The position numbers were made by a program, and so were the translations under genes. Shown in pieces: positions 41,100-50,900 of a stretch of 64,000 bases of DNA. The notes under the pieces are model-generated. The model did no database searches and had not been told where the DNA came from. It saw nothing but the letters and a program-made list of their open reading frames with translations. Source of the DNA: Bradyrhizobium macuxiense (GTDB lineage Bacteria > Pseudomonadota > Alphaproteobacteria > Rhizobiales > Xanthobacteraceae). The stretch is taken from positions 20,277-84,276 of the forward strand of contig NZ_LNCU01000088.1 of NCBI RefSeq assembly GCF_001542415.1, in the 5' to 3' direction. Positions within the stretch are counted from its first letter, which is position 1. The number at the start of each line of letters is the position of its first letter.

Positions 41100-41980
41100 A
41101 CGCGCCGACTTACAACTTCGCTTATCTGGACGAACAGACCAAGCGGATGATTCGCCGCGCGATCCTGAAGGCGATCGCGATTCCCGGCTACCAGGTGCCG
41201 TTCGCCAGCCGCGAGATGCCGATGCCCTATGGCTGGGGCACCGGCGGCGTGCAGGTGACGGCGGCGATCCTGGGGCCGCAGGACGTGCTGAAGGTGATCG
41301 ACCAGGGTTCGGACGACACCACCAACGCGATCTCGATCCGCAAATTCTTCGGCAAGACCGCGGGCGTGGAGACCACGACCTCGACCACCGACGCGACCGT
41401 GATCCAGACTCGGCACCGCATTCCCGAGGCGCCGCTGCATGCGGGGCAGGTACTGGTCTATCAGGTGCCGATCCCGGAGCCCCTGCGCTTCCTCGAGCCG
41501 CGCGAGACAGAGACGCGGCGCATGCACGCGCTCGCCGAATACGGCCTGATGCACGTCAAGCTCTACGAGGACATCGCACGCTTCGGCCACATCGCCACCG
41601 CCTACGCCTATCCGGTTAAGGTGAACGCGCGCTACGTGATGGACCCGTCGCCGACGCCGAAATTCGACAATCCGAAGATGGACAATTGCCCGGCGTTGCA
41701 GCTGTTCGGCGCCGGCCGCGAGAAGCGCATCTACGCGATCCCACCTTACACCACGGTGGTCTCGCTCGATTTCGAGGACCATCCGTTCACGCGCTACCGC
41801 TTCGATGCGCCATGCGCGCTGTGCGGCGCCGCCGATTCCTATCTCGACGAGATCGTCACCGACGACAAGGGTGGACGGATGTTCGTTTGCTCGGACACCG
41901 ATTTCTGCGAGCAGCGCCAGGCGGCCGGCCATCACGGCGCGCTGAGCGCGGCGCCGCACAAGGAGAAGGCGCATGTCTGA
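41096..41980 (+). CDS. phnJ: C-P lyase PhnJ, radical SAM enzyme
   Basis: A 294-residue enzyme that cleaves the carbon-phosphorus bond of ribose 1-phosphonate 5-phosphate, releasing the alkane and a cyclic phosphate. The iron-sulfur cysteines are Cys240, Cys243 and Cys265, and the thiyl-radical cysteine is Cys271. These are one residue off the E. coli numbering 241, 244, 266 and 272. The radical glycine corresponds to Gly31. All catalytic residues are present, so the pathway should work. It overlaps phnI (ATGA) and phnK (8 bases). Confidence 0.95.
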   Translation: MNAPTYNFAYLDEQTKRMIRRAILKAIAIPGYQVPFASREMPMPYGWGTGGVQVTAAILGPQDVLKVIDQGSDDTTNAISIRKFFGKTAGVETTTSTTDATVIQTRHRIPEAPLHAGQVLVYQVPIPEPLRFLEPRETETRRMHALAEYGLMHVKLYEDIARFGHIATAYAYPVKVNARYVMDPSPTPKFDNPKMDNCPALQLFGAGREKRIYAIPPYTTVVSLDFEDHPFTRYRFDAPCALCGAADSYLDEIVTDDKGGRMFVCSDTDFCEQRQAAGHHGALSAAPHKEKAHV

Positions 41981-42770
41981 GCTGTCCCGCCTCGACAATG
42001 ATCAGCCGCTGCTGGTCGCCGAAGGGCTTGCTAAAAATTATGGGCAGCTCGCGGCCTGTCGTGACGTCTCCTTCTCACTCTATCCCGGCGAGGTGCTGGC
42101 GATCGTCGGCGAATCGGGTTCGGGCAAGTCGACGCTGCTGCAGCTTCTGTCGGCGCAGCTTGCGCCGAGCGCCGGGTGCGTCTCCTACAGGATGCGTGAC
42201 GGTGTGCTGCGCGATCTCGCCGATCTCGGCGAAGCCGAGCGGCGCTTCCTGTTCCGCACCGATTGGGGCTACGTGCACCAGGATCCGGCGCAGGGCCTGC
42301 GCATGGCGGTCTCGGCCGGCGCCAATGTCGGCGAGCGGTTGATGGCGGTCGGCTGGAATCACTACGGCCGGATCCGCGACACCGCATCGACCTGGCTCGA
42401 GCGGGTCGAGATCGATGTCGGCCGCATCGACGATGCACCGAAAACCTATTCGGGCGGCATGCGGCAGCGGTTGCAGATCGCGCGCAACCTCGTCACTGAG
42501 CCGCGGCTGGTGTTCATGGATGAGCCGACCGGTGGCCTCGACGTCTCGGTGCAGGCGCGCCTGCTCGACCTGATGCGCAACCTCGTCAGCGAGCTCGGTC
42601 TCGCCGCCATCATCGTGACCCACGATCTCGCCGTTGCGCGGCTGTTGTCGCACCGCGTGATGGTGATGAAGGGCGGCCGCGTCATCGAGACTGGATTGAC
42701 CGATCAGGTGCTCGACGATCCCCGCGAGCCCTATACGCAACTGCTCGTTTCCTCGATTCTGCCGCCATGA
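41973..42770 (+). CDS. phnK: C-P lyase ABC-type ATPase PhnK
   Basis: A 265-residue ABC protein with Walker A GESGSGKST (about residues 46-54), signature YSGGMRQRLQIARNL and Walker B RLVFMDEPTGGLD. PhnK docks on the core complex next to PhnJ and is not a transporter subunit. It overlaps phnJ by 8 bases and phnL by 4. Confidence 0.93.
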   Translation: MSELSRLDNDQPLLVAEGLAKNYGQLAACRDVSFSLYPGEVLAIVGESGSGKSTLLQLLSAQLAPSAGCVSYRMRDGVLRDLADLGEAERRFLFRTDWGYVHQDPAQGLRMAVSAGANVGERLMAVGWNHYGRIRDTASTWLERVEIDVGRIDDAPKTYSGGMRQRLQIARNLVTEPRLVFMDEPTGGLDVSVQARLLDLMRNLVSELGLAAIIVTHDLAVARLLSHRVMVMKGGRVIETGLTDQVLDDPREPYTQLLVSSILPP

Positions 42771-43477
42771 GCCAGCCAATGACCGCGATGATCGAACTTG
42801 CCAATGCCGAGAAGACCTTCACCATGCATCTGCAGGGCGGCGTCGAGCTGCCCGTGGTGCGCGGCGTCTCGTTCCATGTCGAGCCGGGCGAATGCGTGGT
42901 GCTGTCGGGCCCGTCGGGCGCGGGCAAATCCTCGATCCTGAAGATGATCTTCGGCAACTACCGCTGCGACGGCGGCCGGATCGGCATCCGCCACCACGGC
43001 TCGGTGATCGACCTCGCCACCGCCGAGCCGCGCCAGGTGCTGAGCATCCGCCGCTCGACCATCGGCTATGTCAGCCAGTTCCTGCGCGCCGTACCGCGGG
43101 TGGCGACGATCGATGTCGTCGCCGAGCCGCTGATCGCCAACGGCGTGGTGCGCGAGGAGGCCCGGGCACGCGCCGGGCAGCTGCTGCGCCGGCTCAACAT
43201 CCCGGAGCGGCTGTGGCCGCTGCCGCCCTCGACCTTCTCCGGCGGCGAGCAGCAGCGCGTCAACATCGCGCGTGGCTTTATCTCGGACCTGCCGATACTG
43301 CTGCTGGACGAGCCGACGGCCTCGCTTGACGCGGCCAACCGCGCCGTGGTGGTCGAACTGATCGCCGAAAAGAAGACAAAGGGCGTCGCGATGGTCGCGA
43401 TCGTCCATGATGACGAGATCCGTCACTTGATCGCCGACCGCATCGTCGACGTGACCTCGTTTGCTGCTGCCGCCTGA
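42767..43477 (+). CDS. phnL: C-P lyase ABC-type ATPase PhnL
   Basis: A 236-residue ABC protein with Walker A GPSGAGKSS, signature FSGGEQQRVNIARGF and Walker B PILLLDEPTASLD. Required with PhnG, H and I for the triphosphate reaction. The start overlaps the phnK stop (ATGA). An ATG five codons later (42782) is also possible. Confidence 0.93.
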   Translation: MSQPMTAMIELANAEKTFTMHLQGGVELPVVRGVSFHVEPGECVVLSGPSGAGKSSILKMIFGNYRCDGGRIGIRHHGSVIDLATAEPRQVLSIRRSTIGYVSQFLRAVPRVATIDVVAEPLIANGVVREEARARAGQLLRRLNIPERLWPLPPSTFSGGEQQRVNIARGFISDLPILLLDEPTASLDAANRAVVVELIAEKKTKGVAMVAIVHDDEIRHLIADRIVDVTSFAAAA

Positions 43478-43490
43478 AGGACCGTTTGAA

Positions 43491-44645
43491 ATGACTGCCA
43501 AGCAAGACACCATCATCGGCAATGCTCGCCTCGTCCTCGCCGATCGCGTGATCGAGCAGGGCTGGGTTGCCATTGCCGATGGCAAGGTCGCGGAATTCGG
43601 CGAGGGCAGGGCGCCCGGTGCGAGCGAGGACGCCGGGGGCGACCTCATCATGCCGGGGATGATCGAGCTGCACACCGACCACCTCGAAATGCACTACGTG
43701 CCGCGGCCCAAGGTGTACTGGAATCCGGTTGCCGCCGTGATCTCTTATGATGGGCAGCTCGCGACGTCAGGCATCACCACGGTGCTGGATTCGCTGCGCG
43801 TCTGGCGCGAGGACGGCGCCGAGGGTGTCGATGGCCGCGCCGGCCTGCTGGCCGAGGCTATTGCCGAGGCGCGTGAGGACAACCTGCTGCGCGCCGATCA
43901 TTTCCTGCATCTGCGTTGCGAAATCCCGATGCCCGACGTGGTCGCCGAGGCCAAGGAACTGGTCGGCCGTCCCGACGTCCGGCTGATGTCGCTCATGGAT
44001 CACACGCCCGGCCAGCGCCAGTTCCGCGACGAGGTGAAGCTGCGCGACTACTATCGCGGCAAGGGCGGCGGCATGACCGACGCCCAGCTCGACGTGTTGT
44101 TTGCAAGGCGCTTCGCCTATCAGAAGGAATATGCCGCGACCAACATGCGCGCGATCGTCGCGCTGGCGCATCAGTACAGGATTCCGCTGGCGAGCCACGA
44201 CGACACCACGGACGAGAATGTGGCCGACGCCGTCACCGACAAGGTGTCGGTCGCCGAATTCCCGACCACGATGGAGGCGGCGCGCGGGCTGCACGCCGCC
44301 GACATCGACATCCTAATGGGGGCCCCGAATGTGGTGCGCGGCGGTTCGCATTCCGGTAACATCGCGGCTGTCGATCTGGCGCAAGAGGGGATGCTCGATA
44401 TCCTGTCGTCGGACTACATCCCGTCGAGCCTGCTGATGGCGGCGCTGCAACTGCCGCAGCGGGTACCGGCGATCGATCTCGCGTCAGCCGTTCGCACCGT
44501 GACCAAGACGCCGGCCGAGGCGGTCGGGCTCACCGATCGCGGCGAGATCGCGGTCGGCAAGCGCGCCGATCTGATCCGCGTCCACGTCGCGCGCGATGTG
44601 CCTGTTGTGCGCAGCGTCTGGCGCGAAGGAGGGAGGGTCGCATGA
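43491..44645 (+). CDS. phnM: PhnM diphosphatase, copy 2 (operon copy)
   Basis: A 384-residue amidohydrolase-superfamily enzyme of the canonical PhnM type. Metal motifs are ELHTDHLEMH (about residue 60), SHDDT (about 243) and the signature GAPNVVRGGSHSGN (about 285). It converts ribose 1-phosphonate 5-triphosphate to the 5-phosphate. The ATG at 43491 is used because the preceding codons in frame overlap the end of phnL. It overlaps phnN by 4 bases. The copy at 32296-33468 is a divergent paralogue. Confidence 0.92.
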   Translation: MTAKQDTIIGNARLVLADRVIEQGWVAIADGKVAEFGEGRAPGASEDAGGDLIMPGMIELHTDHLEMHYVPRPKVYWNPVAAVISYDGQLATSGITTVLDSLRVWREDGAEGVDGRAGLLAEAIAEAREDNLLRADHFLHLRCEIPMPDVVAEAKELVGRPDVRLMSLMDHTPGQRQFRDEVKLRDYYRGKGGGMTDAQLDVLFARRFAYQKEYAATNMRAIVALAHQYRIPLASHDDTTDENVADAVTDKVSVAEFPTTMEAARGLHAADIDILMGAPNVVRGGSHSGNIAAVDLAQEGMLDILSSDYIPSSLLMAALQLPQRVPAIDLASAVRTVTKTPAEAVGLTDRGEIAVGKRADLIRVHVARDVPVVRSVWREGGRVA

Positions 44646-45238
44646 CCGGATCTCCCGTCATGACCGGGCAGCGGCTCGCCGCGATCGGCCCGGGACGGTT
44701 GGTGTTGGTGGTCGGTCCAAGCGGTGCCGGCAAGGATACCTTGCTGGGCCTTGCACGGGCGGCTTGTGCCGACGATCGCAACATCGTGTTTCCGTGCCGC
44801 CTGATCACGCGCGAGGCATCAGCCTCGGAAGACAACGAGCAGGTCAGTGCGGAGGCCTTCCAGCGCGCGGTTGCCGGCGGCGACTATGCGATGCATTGGG
44901 AAGCCCATGGGCATCGCTATGCGCTGTCGCGGGCTGTCGACGACGACATCCGCGCCGGCCGCGCCGTGATCGCGAATGTCTCGCGCACCGTGATTTCGGC
45001 CACACGCCGCAACTACGCCAATGTCGTGGTCGTCTCGATCACCGCGCCGCCGGATGTGCTGGCCGCGCGGCTCGCGATGCGGGCGCGCGCCAGCGACGGC
45101 AAGATCGAGCAGCGGCTGGCCCGCGCGGTCGACGAGACTACGGCGACGCCGGATTTCACCATCGTCAATTCCGGCACCGCCGACTATCACGCGCGGCAGC
45201 TCGTCCGCATCATCAAAGGCGAGCGCTGGGACGACTAA
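44642..45238 (+). CDS. phnN: Ribose 1,5-bisphosphate phosphokinase PhnN
   Basis: A 198-residue kinase with a P-loop GPSGAGKDT (about residues 26-34), guanylate-kinase-like fold, and CRLITREASASEDNEQVSAEAF lid region. It makes PRPP from ribose 1,5-bisphosphate, returning the ribose of the C-P lyase pathway to metabolism. The start overlaps the phnM stop (ATGA); ATG 44660 is an alternative. Last gene of the operon. No phnP or phnO follows. Confidence 0.92.
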   Translation: MTGSPVMTGQRLAAIGPGRLVLVVGPSGAGKDTLLGLARAACADDRNIVFPCRLITREASASEDNEQVSAEAFQRAVAGGDYAMHWEAHGHRYALSRAVDDDIRAGRAVIANVSRTVISATRRNYANVVVVSITAPPDVLAARLAMRARASDGKIEQRLARAVDETTATPDFTIVNSGTADYHARQLVRIIKGERWDD

Positions 45239-45265
45239 TCGCCTTGAACAAAGGGAAGGGCACGA

Positions 45266-45877
45266 ATGTCGGTGGTTGAAACGATCGAGCAGCTTGAGGC
45301 GATCTACGGCTTCCCGAACGATGCGTCGACCGTGAAGGTCGCCGACCGTGTGACGCCGCTCTACCGCGTGCTCATCGAAAAATCGCCCTTCGTGTCGCTG
45401 GCGACCTCCGGGCCCGAGGGGCTCGACTGCTCGCCGCGCGGCGATCTGCCGGGCTTCGTCCGTATCCACGACGAGAAGACGCTGATGATGCCGGATCGCC
45501 GCGGCAACAACCGCTGCGACTCCTTGCGCAACATCGTTCGCGATCCCCGCGTCGGGCTGTTGTTCCTGATCCCGGGTTCGGGCAGCACGCTGCGCGTCAA
45601 CGGCCGTGCCTATGTCTCCGCCGAGCCTGAGCTGCTGGCGTCGTTCAAGATGGAGGGGAAGGCGCCGCGCACGGTCATCGTGATGACCGTCGAGGAGATG
45701 TATTTCCAGTGCGCCCGCGCGATCGTACGCTCCGATCTCTGGAATCCGGAGAAGCGGGTCGATCCGAAGACGTTGCCGACACCAGGCGAGATCCTCGCCG
45801 AGATGAGTGACAACACGGTCGGCGGCGAAAAATACGATCGGGAATGGCCCGAGCGCGCGCGACAGACGATGTGGTGA
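45266..45877 (+). CDS. Pyridoxamine 5'-phosphate oxidase-fold, FMN-binding protein
   Basis: A 203-residue cytoplasmic protein of the MSMEG_1061-like branch of the pyridoxamine phosphate oxidase superfamily. The split-barrel features SPFVSLATSGPEGLDCSPRGD (about residues 39-59), MPDRRGNNRCDSLRNIVRDPRVGLLF and GRAYVS are visible. Such proteins reduce or oxidise small molecules with FMN or F420. It starts 27 bases after phnN and might be read through from it, but no role in phosphonate use is known. Confidence 0.78.
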   Translation: MSVVETIEQLEAIYGFPNDASTVKVADRVTPLYRVLIEKSPFVSLATSGPEGLDCSPRGDLPGFVRIHDEKTLMMPDRRGNNRCDSLRNIVRDPRVGLLFLIPGSGSTLRVNGRAYVSAEPELLASFKMEGKAPRTVIVMTVEEMYFQCARAIVRSDLWNPEKRVDPKTLPTPGEILAEMSDNTVGGEKYDREWPERARQTMW

Positions 45878-45896
45878 CGTCGCGCCTGAACGAGGA

Positions 45897-46496
45897 TCAG
45901 CCCCTGGACTGCTCCTCGAACGCCTTCAGCGACACCATCGCGATCTCGCGCAAGGCGTCACGGTCGATGCGTGAGGAGGCCATCACGCCCATGCCGGCAG
46001 TGACGGCCGAGAGGTAGCGCGCGAGCGCAGCCGGGTCCGCATTGTCGCCCAGATCATTCTCGGCTTTCGCGCGCTCGAAACGCTCACGCAATTGGTCTTC
46101 GGTGTGAGCGCGGCGCGCGGCCAGTTCGAACGGCACGTTGGCCGAGCCGGTGCCGCAGGCGAGGCCGCCTTGCACCAGGAGACAGCCGGGCGGGTTGGCT
46201 GGATCGGTGTGCGCATCTGCGGTCCCCATCAGGAACCGTTCAGCCACGTCGCGGGCGGTGGGGCTGGACAGGACCTGCTCCATCCAGGAGTCGCGCTTCT
46301 CAGTGTATCGGTCGAGCGCGGCCTTCAGCAGGCCTTCCTTGCTGCCGAATGCGGCATAGAGGCTTGGGGGATTGATATGCATCGCCTCGGTGAGCTGCGC
46401 GATCGTCGCGCCCTCATAGCCATGGCGCCAGAACACCTCCATGGCCTGGTCCAGTGCTGCGTCCGCGTCGAATGCGCGGGGGCGTCCCATACCCAT
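45897..46496 (-). CDS. TetR/AcrR family regulator of the RND efflux genes
   Basis: A 199-residue regulator with an N-terminal TetR helix-turn-helix (about residues 10-55; GYEGATIAQLTEAMHINPPSLYAAFGSKEGLL) and a C-terminal ligand domain. It is divergent from the RND genes and two related dyads lie between, so it should repress them. A start two codons later (46490, MGRPRAFD) is equally likely. There are two cysteines in the ligand domain. Confidence 0.85.
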   Translation of the reverse strand: MGMGRPRAFDADAALDQAMEVFWRHGYEGATIAQLTEAMHINPPSLYAAFGSKEGLLKAALDRYTEKRDSWMEQVLSSPTARDVAERFLMGTADAHTDPANPPGCLLVQGGLACGTGSANVPFELAARRAHTEDQLRERFERAKAENDLGDNADPAALARYLSAVTAGMGVMASSRIDRDALREIAMVSLKAFEEQSRG

Positions 46497-46611
46497 TTTC
46501 CGTTACTCCGTAAGCCGGGTGCCGTTTCTGCGACGTGCTGTCCCTAGCCTATCCTATTGTTGCACATGGTGTTTTCTTGCTGTCTTCTCATTTCCCCAGA
46601 AATGCGCTAAG

Positions 46612-46637
46612 AAATTCCTAGCGTCCGCTACATAAGT
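46612..46637. promoter_or_regulatory. Candidate TetR operator 2 (imperfect)
   Basis: AAATTCCTAG, N6, CTACATAAGT. It has the layout of the perfect dyad at 46663-46688, with mismatches at two positions on the left arm and one on the right. The centres of the two sites are 51 bases apart, about five helical turns. Confidence 0.5.
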
Positions 46638-46662
46638 ATCTTGCGGACCGGCGTCCAGCTTC

Positions 46663-46688
46663 ACATCTGTAGCGAACACTACATATGT
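46663..46688. promoter_or_regulatory. Candidate TetR operator 1 (perfect dyad)
   Basis: ACAT-N2-GTAG-N6-CTAC-N2-ATGT, extended by a C/G pair on the outside. It ends 11 bases before the adaptor gene start at 46700 and overlaps its ribosome binding site region (GTGGAG at 46687-46692), so bound repressor would block transcription or early elongation. Confidence 0.65.
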
Positions 46689-46699
46689 GGAGCGCGCAA

Positions 46700-47941
46700 A
46701 TGCCTTCGTCCAAGAATCCCCGTTCCGGCCGCTTCCGACGCGTCGTCGGCGGTATCGTGATCCTCGGTGCGGTCGCGGTGGCCGGTTCGGTCGCAACCGG
46801 CCACTACTTTTATGCCGCGCAGGCGACGTCCGCCGCCACCCCGCCCGAACAGGCCGTGGCGGTGACCGTCGCGCTCGTCCAGCCCCGTCCGACCACCCTG
46901 TTCGATGATTTCTCAGGCCGGCTCGAGGCCGTCGACCGCGTCCAGGTCCGGCCGCGGGTTGCCGGCGCGATCCTGTCGACCAATTTCACCGAGGGCGCGC
47001 TGGTGAAGGCCGGCGATGTCCTCTTCAAGATCGACCCCGCGCCCTATGCCGCCGAGGTCGACAAGGCCGAGGCGCAGCTCGAGGCCGCCAAGGCGCGCGT
47101 CGTCTTCACCACCAGCGAGGTCGAGCGCGGCGCGCAGCTGGTCGGCAACAACGTCGTGACCAAGCGCGACTTCGACCAACGCGACAACGCCAATCGCGAG
47201 GCGATCGCCAACGTCAAGGCGGCCGAAGCCACCCTGCAGACCGCGAAGCTCAATCTCGACTACACCGAGGTGCGCGCTCCCGTCGACGGCCGGGTCGGCA
47301 GGATCGAGGTCACCGTCGGCAATCTCGTCGCCGCCGGCACCGCCTCGCCGGTGCTGACAACGCTGGTCTCGGTCAACCCGATCTATGCCAGCTTCGATGC
47401 CGACGAAGAGGTGGTGCTGCGCGCGCTGAACTCGATCGCCGACGCCTCCGGCAAGCGCGGTGATCTCGGCCGCATCCCGGTCGACATGACGACGTCGGGC
47501 GGCCTCAGCGCCAAGGGCCACATCCAGCTCATCGACAACCAGGTCAATGGCCAGAGCGGCACCATCCGCCTTCGCGCGGTGTTCCGCAACGATGACGGTC
47601 GGCTGATCCCGGGACAGTTCGCCCGCGTGCGCATGGGCCAGCCGCAGCAGCAGACCCTCGTCATGATCGACGAACGCGCCATCGGCACCGACCAGGACAA
47701 GAAGTTCGTCATGGTCGTCGGCGACGACAGCCGTGCGGTCTACCGTCCGATCACGCTCGGCGGCTCGGTCGACGGGCTGCGCGTCGTGACGGCGGGCCTG
47801 AAATCGGGCGACCGCATCGTGGTCAACGGCCTGCAGCGCGTGCGCCCGGGCGCCCTCCTCAAGTTGGAGGTCGCCGAGATGGGCGCGCGGGGCATGCAGC
47901 AGGCATTGGCTGAAAGCAACCAGCATACGGCGCAGCGCTAG
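46700..47941 (+). CDS. RND efflux periplasmic adaptor (membrane fusion protein)
   Basis: A 413-residue adaptor of the AcrA/MexA type with an N-terminal membrane anchor (about residues 14-35), lipoyl and barrel segments (RVQVRPRVAGAILSTNFTEGALVKAGDVLFKIDPAPY), a coiled-coil hairpin (about 100-165) and VRAPVDGRVGRIEVTVGNLV. It joins the pump that follows to an outer-membrane channel. The ATG at 46700 has GTGGAG 7 bases upstream. No outer-membrane factor gene is present, so a TolC-like protein from elsewhere is needed. Confidence 0.9.
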   Translation: MPSSKNPRSGRFRRVVGGIVILGAVAVAGSVATGHYFYAAQATSAATPPEQAVAVTVALVQPRPTTLFDDFSGRLEAVDRVQVRPRVAGAILSTNFTEGALVKAGDVLFKIDPAPYAAEVDKAEAQLEAAKARVVFTTSEVERGAQLVGNNVVTKRDFDQRDNANREAIANVKAAEATLQTAKLNLDYTEVRAPVDGRVGRIEVTVGNLVAAGTASPVLTTLVSVNPIYASFDADEEVVLRALNSIADASGKRGDLGRIPVDMTTSGGLSAKGHIQLIDNQVNGQSGTIRLRAVFRNDDGRLIPGQFARVRMGQPQQQTLVMIDERAIGTDQDKKFVMVVGDDSRAVYRPITLGGSVDGLRVVTAGLKSGDRIVVNGLQRVRPGALLKLEVAEMGARGMQQALAESNQHTAQR

Positions 47942-47968
47942 GCATTTGCTGCGCCCCGGGGCATCACC

Positions 47969-50900
47969 ATGAATCTCTCAAAATTCTTTATCGACCGGCC
48001 GATCTTTGCCGGCGTGCTGTCGATCCTGATCTTTCTGGCCGGCCTGATTTCGCTGCTGGCGATGCCGATCTCGGAATATCCCGACGTGGTGCCGCCGTCG
48101 GTGGTGGTGCGCGCGACCTATCCTGGCGCCAATCCGAAGGTGATCGCCGAGACGGTCGCGACCCCGATCGAGGAGCAGATCAACGGTGTCGAGGGCATGC
48201 TCTATATGAGCAGCCAGGCGACCACCGACGGCGCGATGACGCTCACGGTGACCTTCCGCCTCGGCACCGATCCCGACAAGGCGACGCAGCTGGTGCAGAA
48301 CCGCGTGCAGCAGGCCGAGCCGCGCCTGCCGGCCGTGGTGCGCCAGCTCGGCATCATCACCAAGAAGAGCTCGCCCGACCTCACCATGGTGGTGCATCTG
48401 CTGTCGCCGAACAACCGCTACGATATGACGTATCTGCGCAACTACGCGGTGCTCAACGTCAAGGACCGGCTGGCGCGGATCGACGGCGTCGGCGATGTGC
48501 AGATCTACGGCGCCGGCGACTATTCGATGCGAATCTGGGTCGATCCGCAGAAGGCCGCCGAGCATAGCCTGACCGCGAATGACGTCGTGCGCGCGATCCA
48601 GGCGCAGAACGTCGAGGCCGCCGCCGGCGTGGTCGGCTCCTCGCCGAGCGTCAAGGGCCTCGACCTGCAGCTCTCCGTCAACGCCGAGGGGCGGTTGTCG
48701 ACCGAGGAGCAGTTCGGCGACATCGTGGTGAAGACCGGGGCTGCCGGCGAGGTGGTGCGGCTGCGCGACGTCGCGCGCGTCGAGCTCGGGGCCTCCGAAT
48801 ACGGCCTGCGCTCGCTGCTCGACAACAAGCAGGCGGTCGCGCTGCCGATCTTCCAGGCTCCCGGCTCCAACGCGCTGCAGATTTCGGACAACGTCCGCGC
48901 CACGATGGCGGAGATCAAGAAGAACATGCCGGAAGGCGTGTCCTATCAGATCGTCTACGATCCCACCCAGTTCGTGCGCTCCTCGATCGAAGCCGTGGTC
49001 CACACGCTGCTGGAAGCAATCGTGCTGGTGGTGCTGGTCGTGATCCTGTTCCTGCAGACCTGGCGTGCCTCGATCATTCCGCTGCTCGCGGTGCCGGTGT
49101 CGATCGTCGGCACCTTCGCGGTCATGCATGTGTTCGGCTTCTCGATCAATGCGCTCAGCCTGTTCGGCCTGGTGCTGGCGATCGGCATCGTGGTCGACGA
49201 CGCCATCGTCGTTGTCGAGAACGTCGAGCGCAACATCGAATCCGGCCTGTCGCCGCGCGACGCCACCAACCAGGCGATGAGGGAAGTGTCCGGACCGATC
49301 ATCGCGATCGCGCTGGTGCTGATCGCGGTGTTCGTGCCGCTGGCCTTCATCTCCGGCCTCACGGGGCAGTTCTACAAGCAGTTCGCGCTGACGATCGCGA
49401 TCTCGACCGTGATCTCGGCCATCAACTCGCTCACGCTGTCGCCCGCGCTGTCGGCGTTGCTGTTGAAGGGCCATCACGAGCCGAAGGACCGGCTGACGCT
49501 GATCATGGAGAAGGGGCTCGGCTGGTTCTTCCGTGGGTTCAACCGTGTCTTCACGCGTTCTTCGGAGAATTACGGCCGCACCGTCACCAAGGTGATCTAC
49601 GGCAAGGCCGCGGTGATAGGCCTCTACGTCCTGCTGATCGGCGTAACTGGCGTGCTGTTCAAGCAGGTGCCGAGCGGCTTCGTGCCGGGCCAGGACAAGC
49701 AATATCTGGTCGGTTTTGCGCGACTGCCCGACGGCGCAACGCTCGATCGCACCGAGGAGGTGATCCGCAAGATGAGCGACATCGCGCTGACGCAGCCGGG
49801 CGTCGAGAGCTCGGTGGCGTTCCCGGGCCTGTCGATCTCGGGCTTCACCAACTCCTCCAACGCCGGCATCGTGTTCTCGACGCTGAAGCCGTTCGACGAA
49901 CGCAAGGATCCCTCGCTGAGTGGTCCTGCGATCGCGGCCGCGCTGAACAAGAAATATGCCGGCATCCAGGAAGCCTACATCGCCATGTTCCCGCCGCCGC
50001 CGGTCAACGGTCTCGGCACCATCGGCGGCTTCAAGCTGCAGATCGAGGATCGCGCCGGTCTCGGCTATGAGGCGCTGAACGACGCGACCAAGGCGTTCAT
50101 GGCCGCGATCCAGAAGGCGCCCGAGATCGCCGGCGCGTTCTCCAGTTTCCAGGTCAACGTGCCGCAGTTGTTCGCCGACATCGACCGCACCAAGGCGCTG
50201 CAGCTCGGCGTGCCCGTGACCGAGGTCTTCAACACGCTGCAGATCTATCTGGGCTCGTACTACGTGAATGACTTCAACAAGTTCGGACGGACCTATTCGG
50301 TCTATGTGCAGGCCGACGCCCCGTTCCGCGCGCGGGCCGACGATATCAGGCAGCTGAAGGTGCGCTCGTCGTCCGGCGACATGGTGCCGCTGTCGGCGCT
50401 GTTGAAGATCCGGCAGAGCGCAGGCCCGGAGCGTGCGATCCGCTACAACGGCTTCCTGTCGTCCGACATCAACGCCGCCGCGGCGCCCGGCTATTCGTCC
50501 GGCCAGGCGCAGGAGGCGGCGACGCGGATCGCGGCGGAAGTGCTGCCGCCGGGCTTTGCCTTCGAATGGACCGATCTGACCTACCAGGAGTTCATTGCCG
50601 GCAATTCCGGACTCTGGGTGTTTCCGCTGGCGATCCTCCTGGTGTTCCTGGTGCTGGCCGCGCTCTACGAGAGCCTGACGCTGCCGCTCTCGATCATCAT
50701 GATCGTGCCTATGGGTCTGCTGGCGGCAATGTTCGGCGTCTGGCTGTCGAAGGGCGACAACAACGTCTTCACCCAGATCGGCCTGATCGTGCTGGTGGGC
50801 CTGTCGGCCAAGAACGCGATCCTGATCGTCGAGTTCGCGCGCGAACTCGAATTCGCCGGTCGCTCGCCGATCCGCGCGGCGATCGAGGCGAGCCGGCTGC

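Noticed and set aside
47978..49702. Minus-strand frame of 574 codons inside the RND gene
   Set aside because: Antisense to a textbook RND pump; low-complexity His/Arg/Gln composition.
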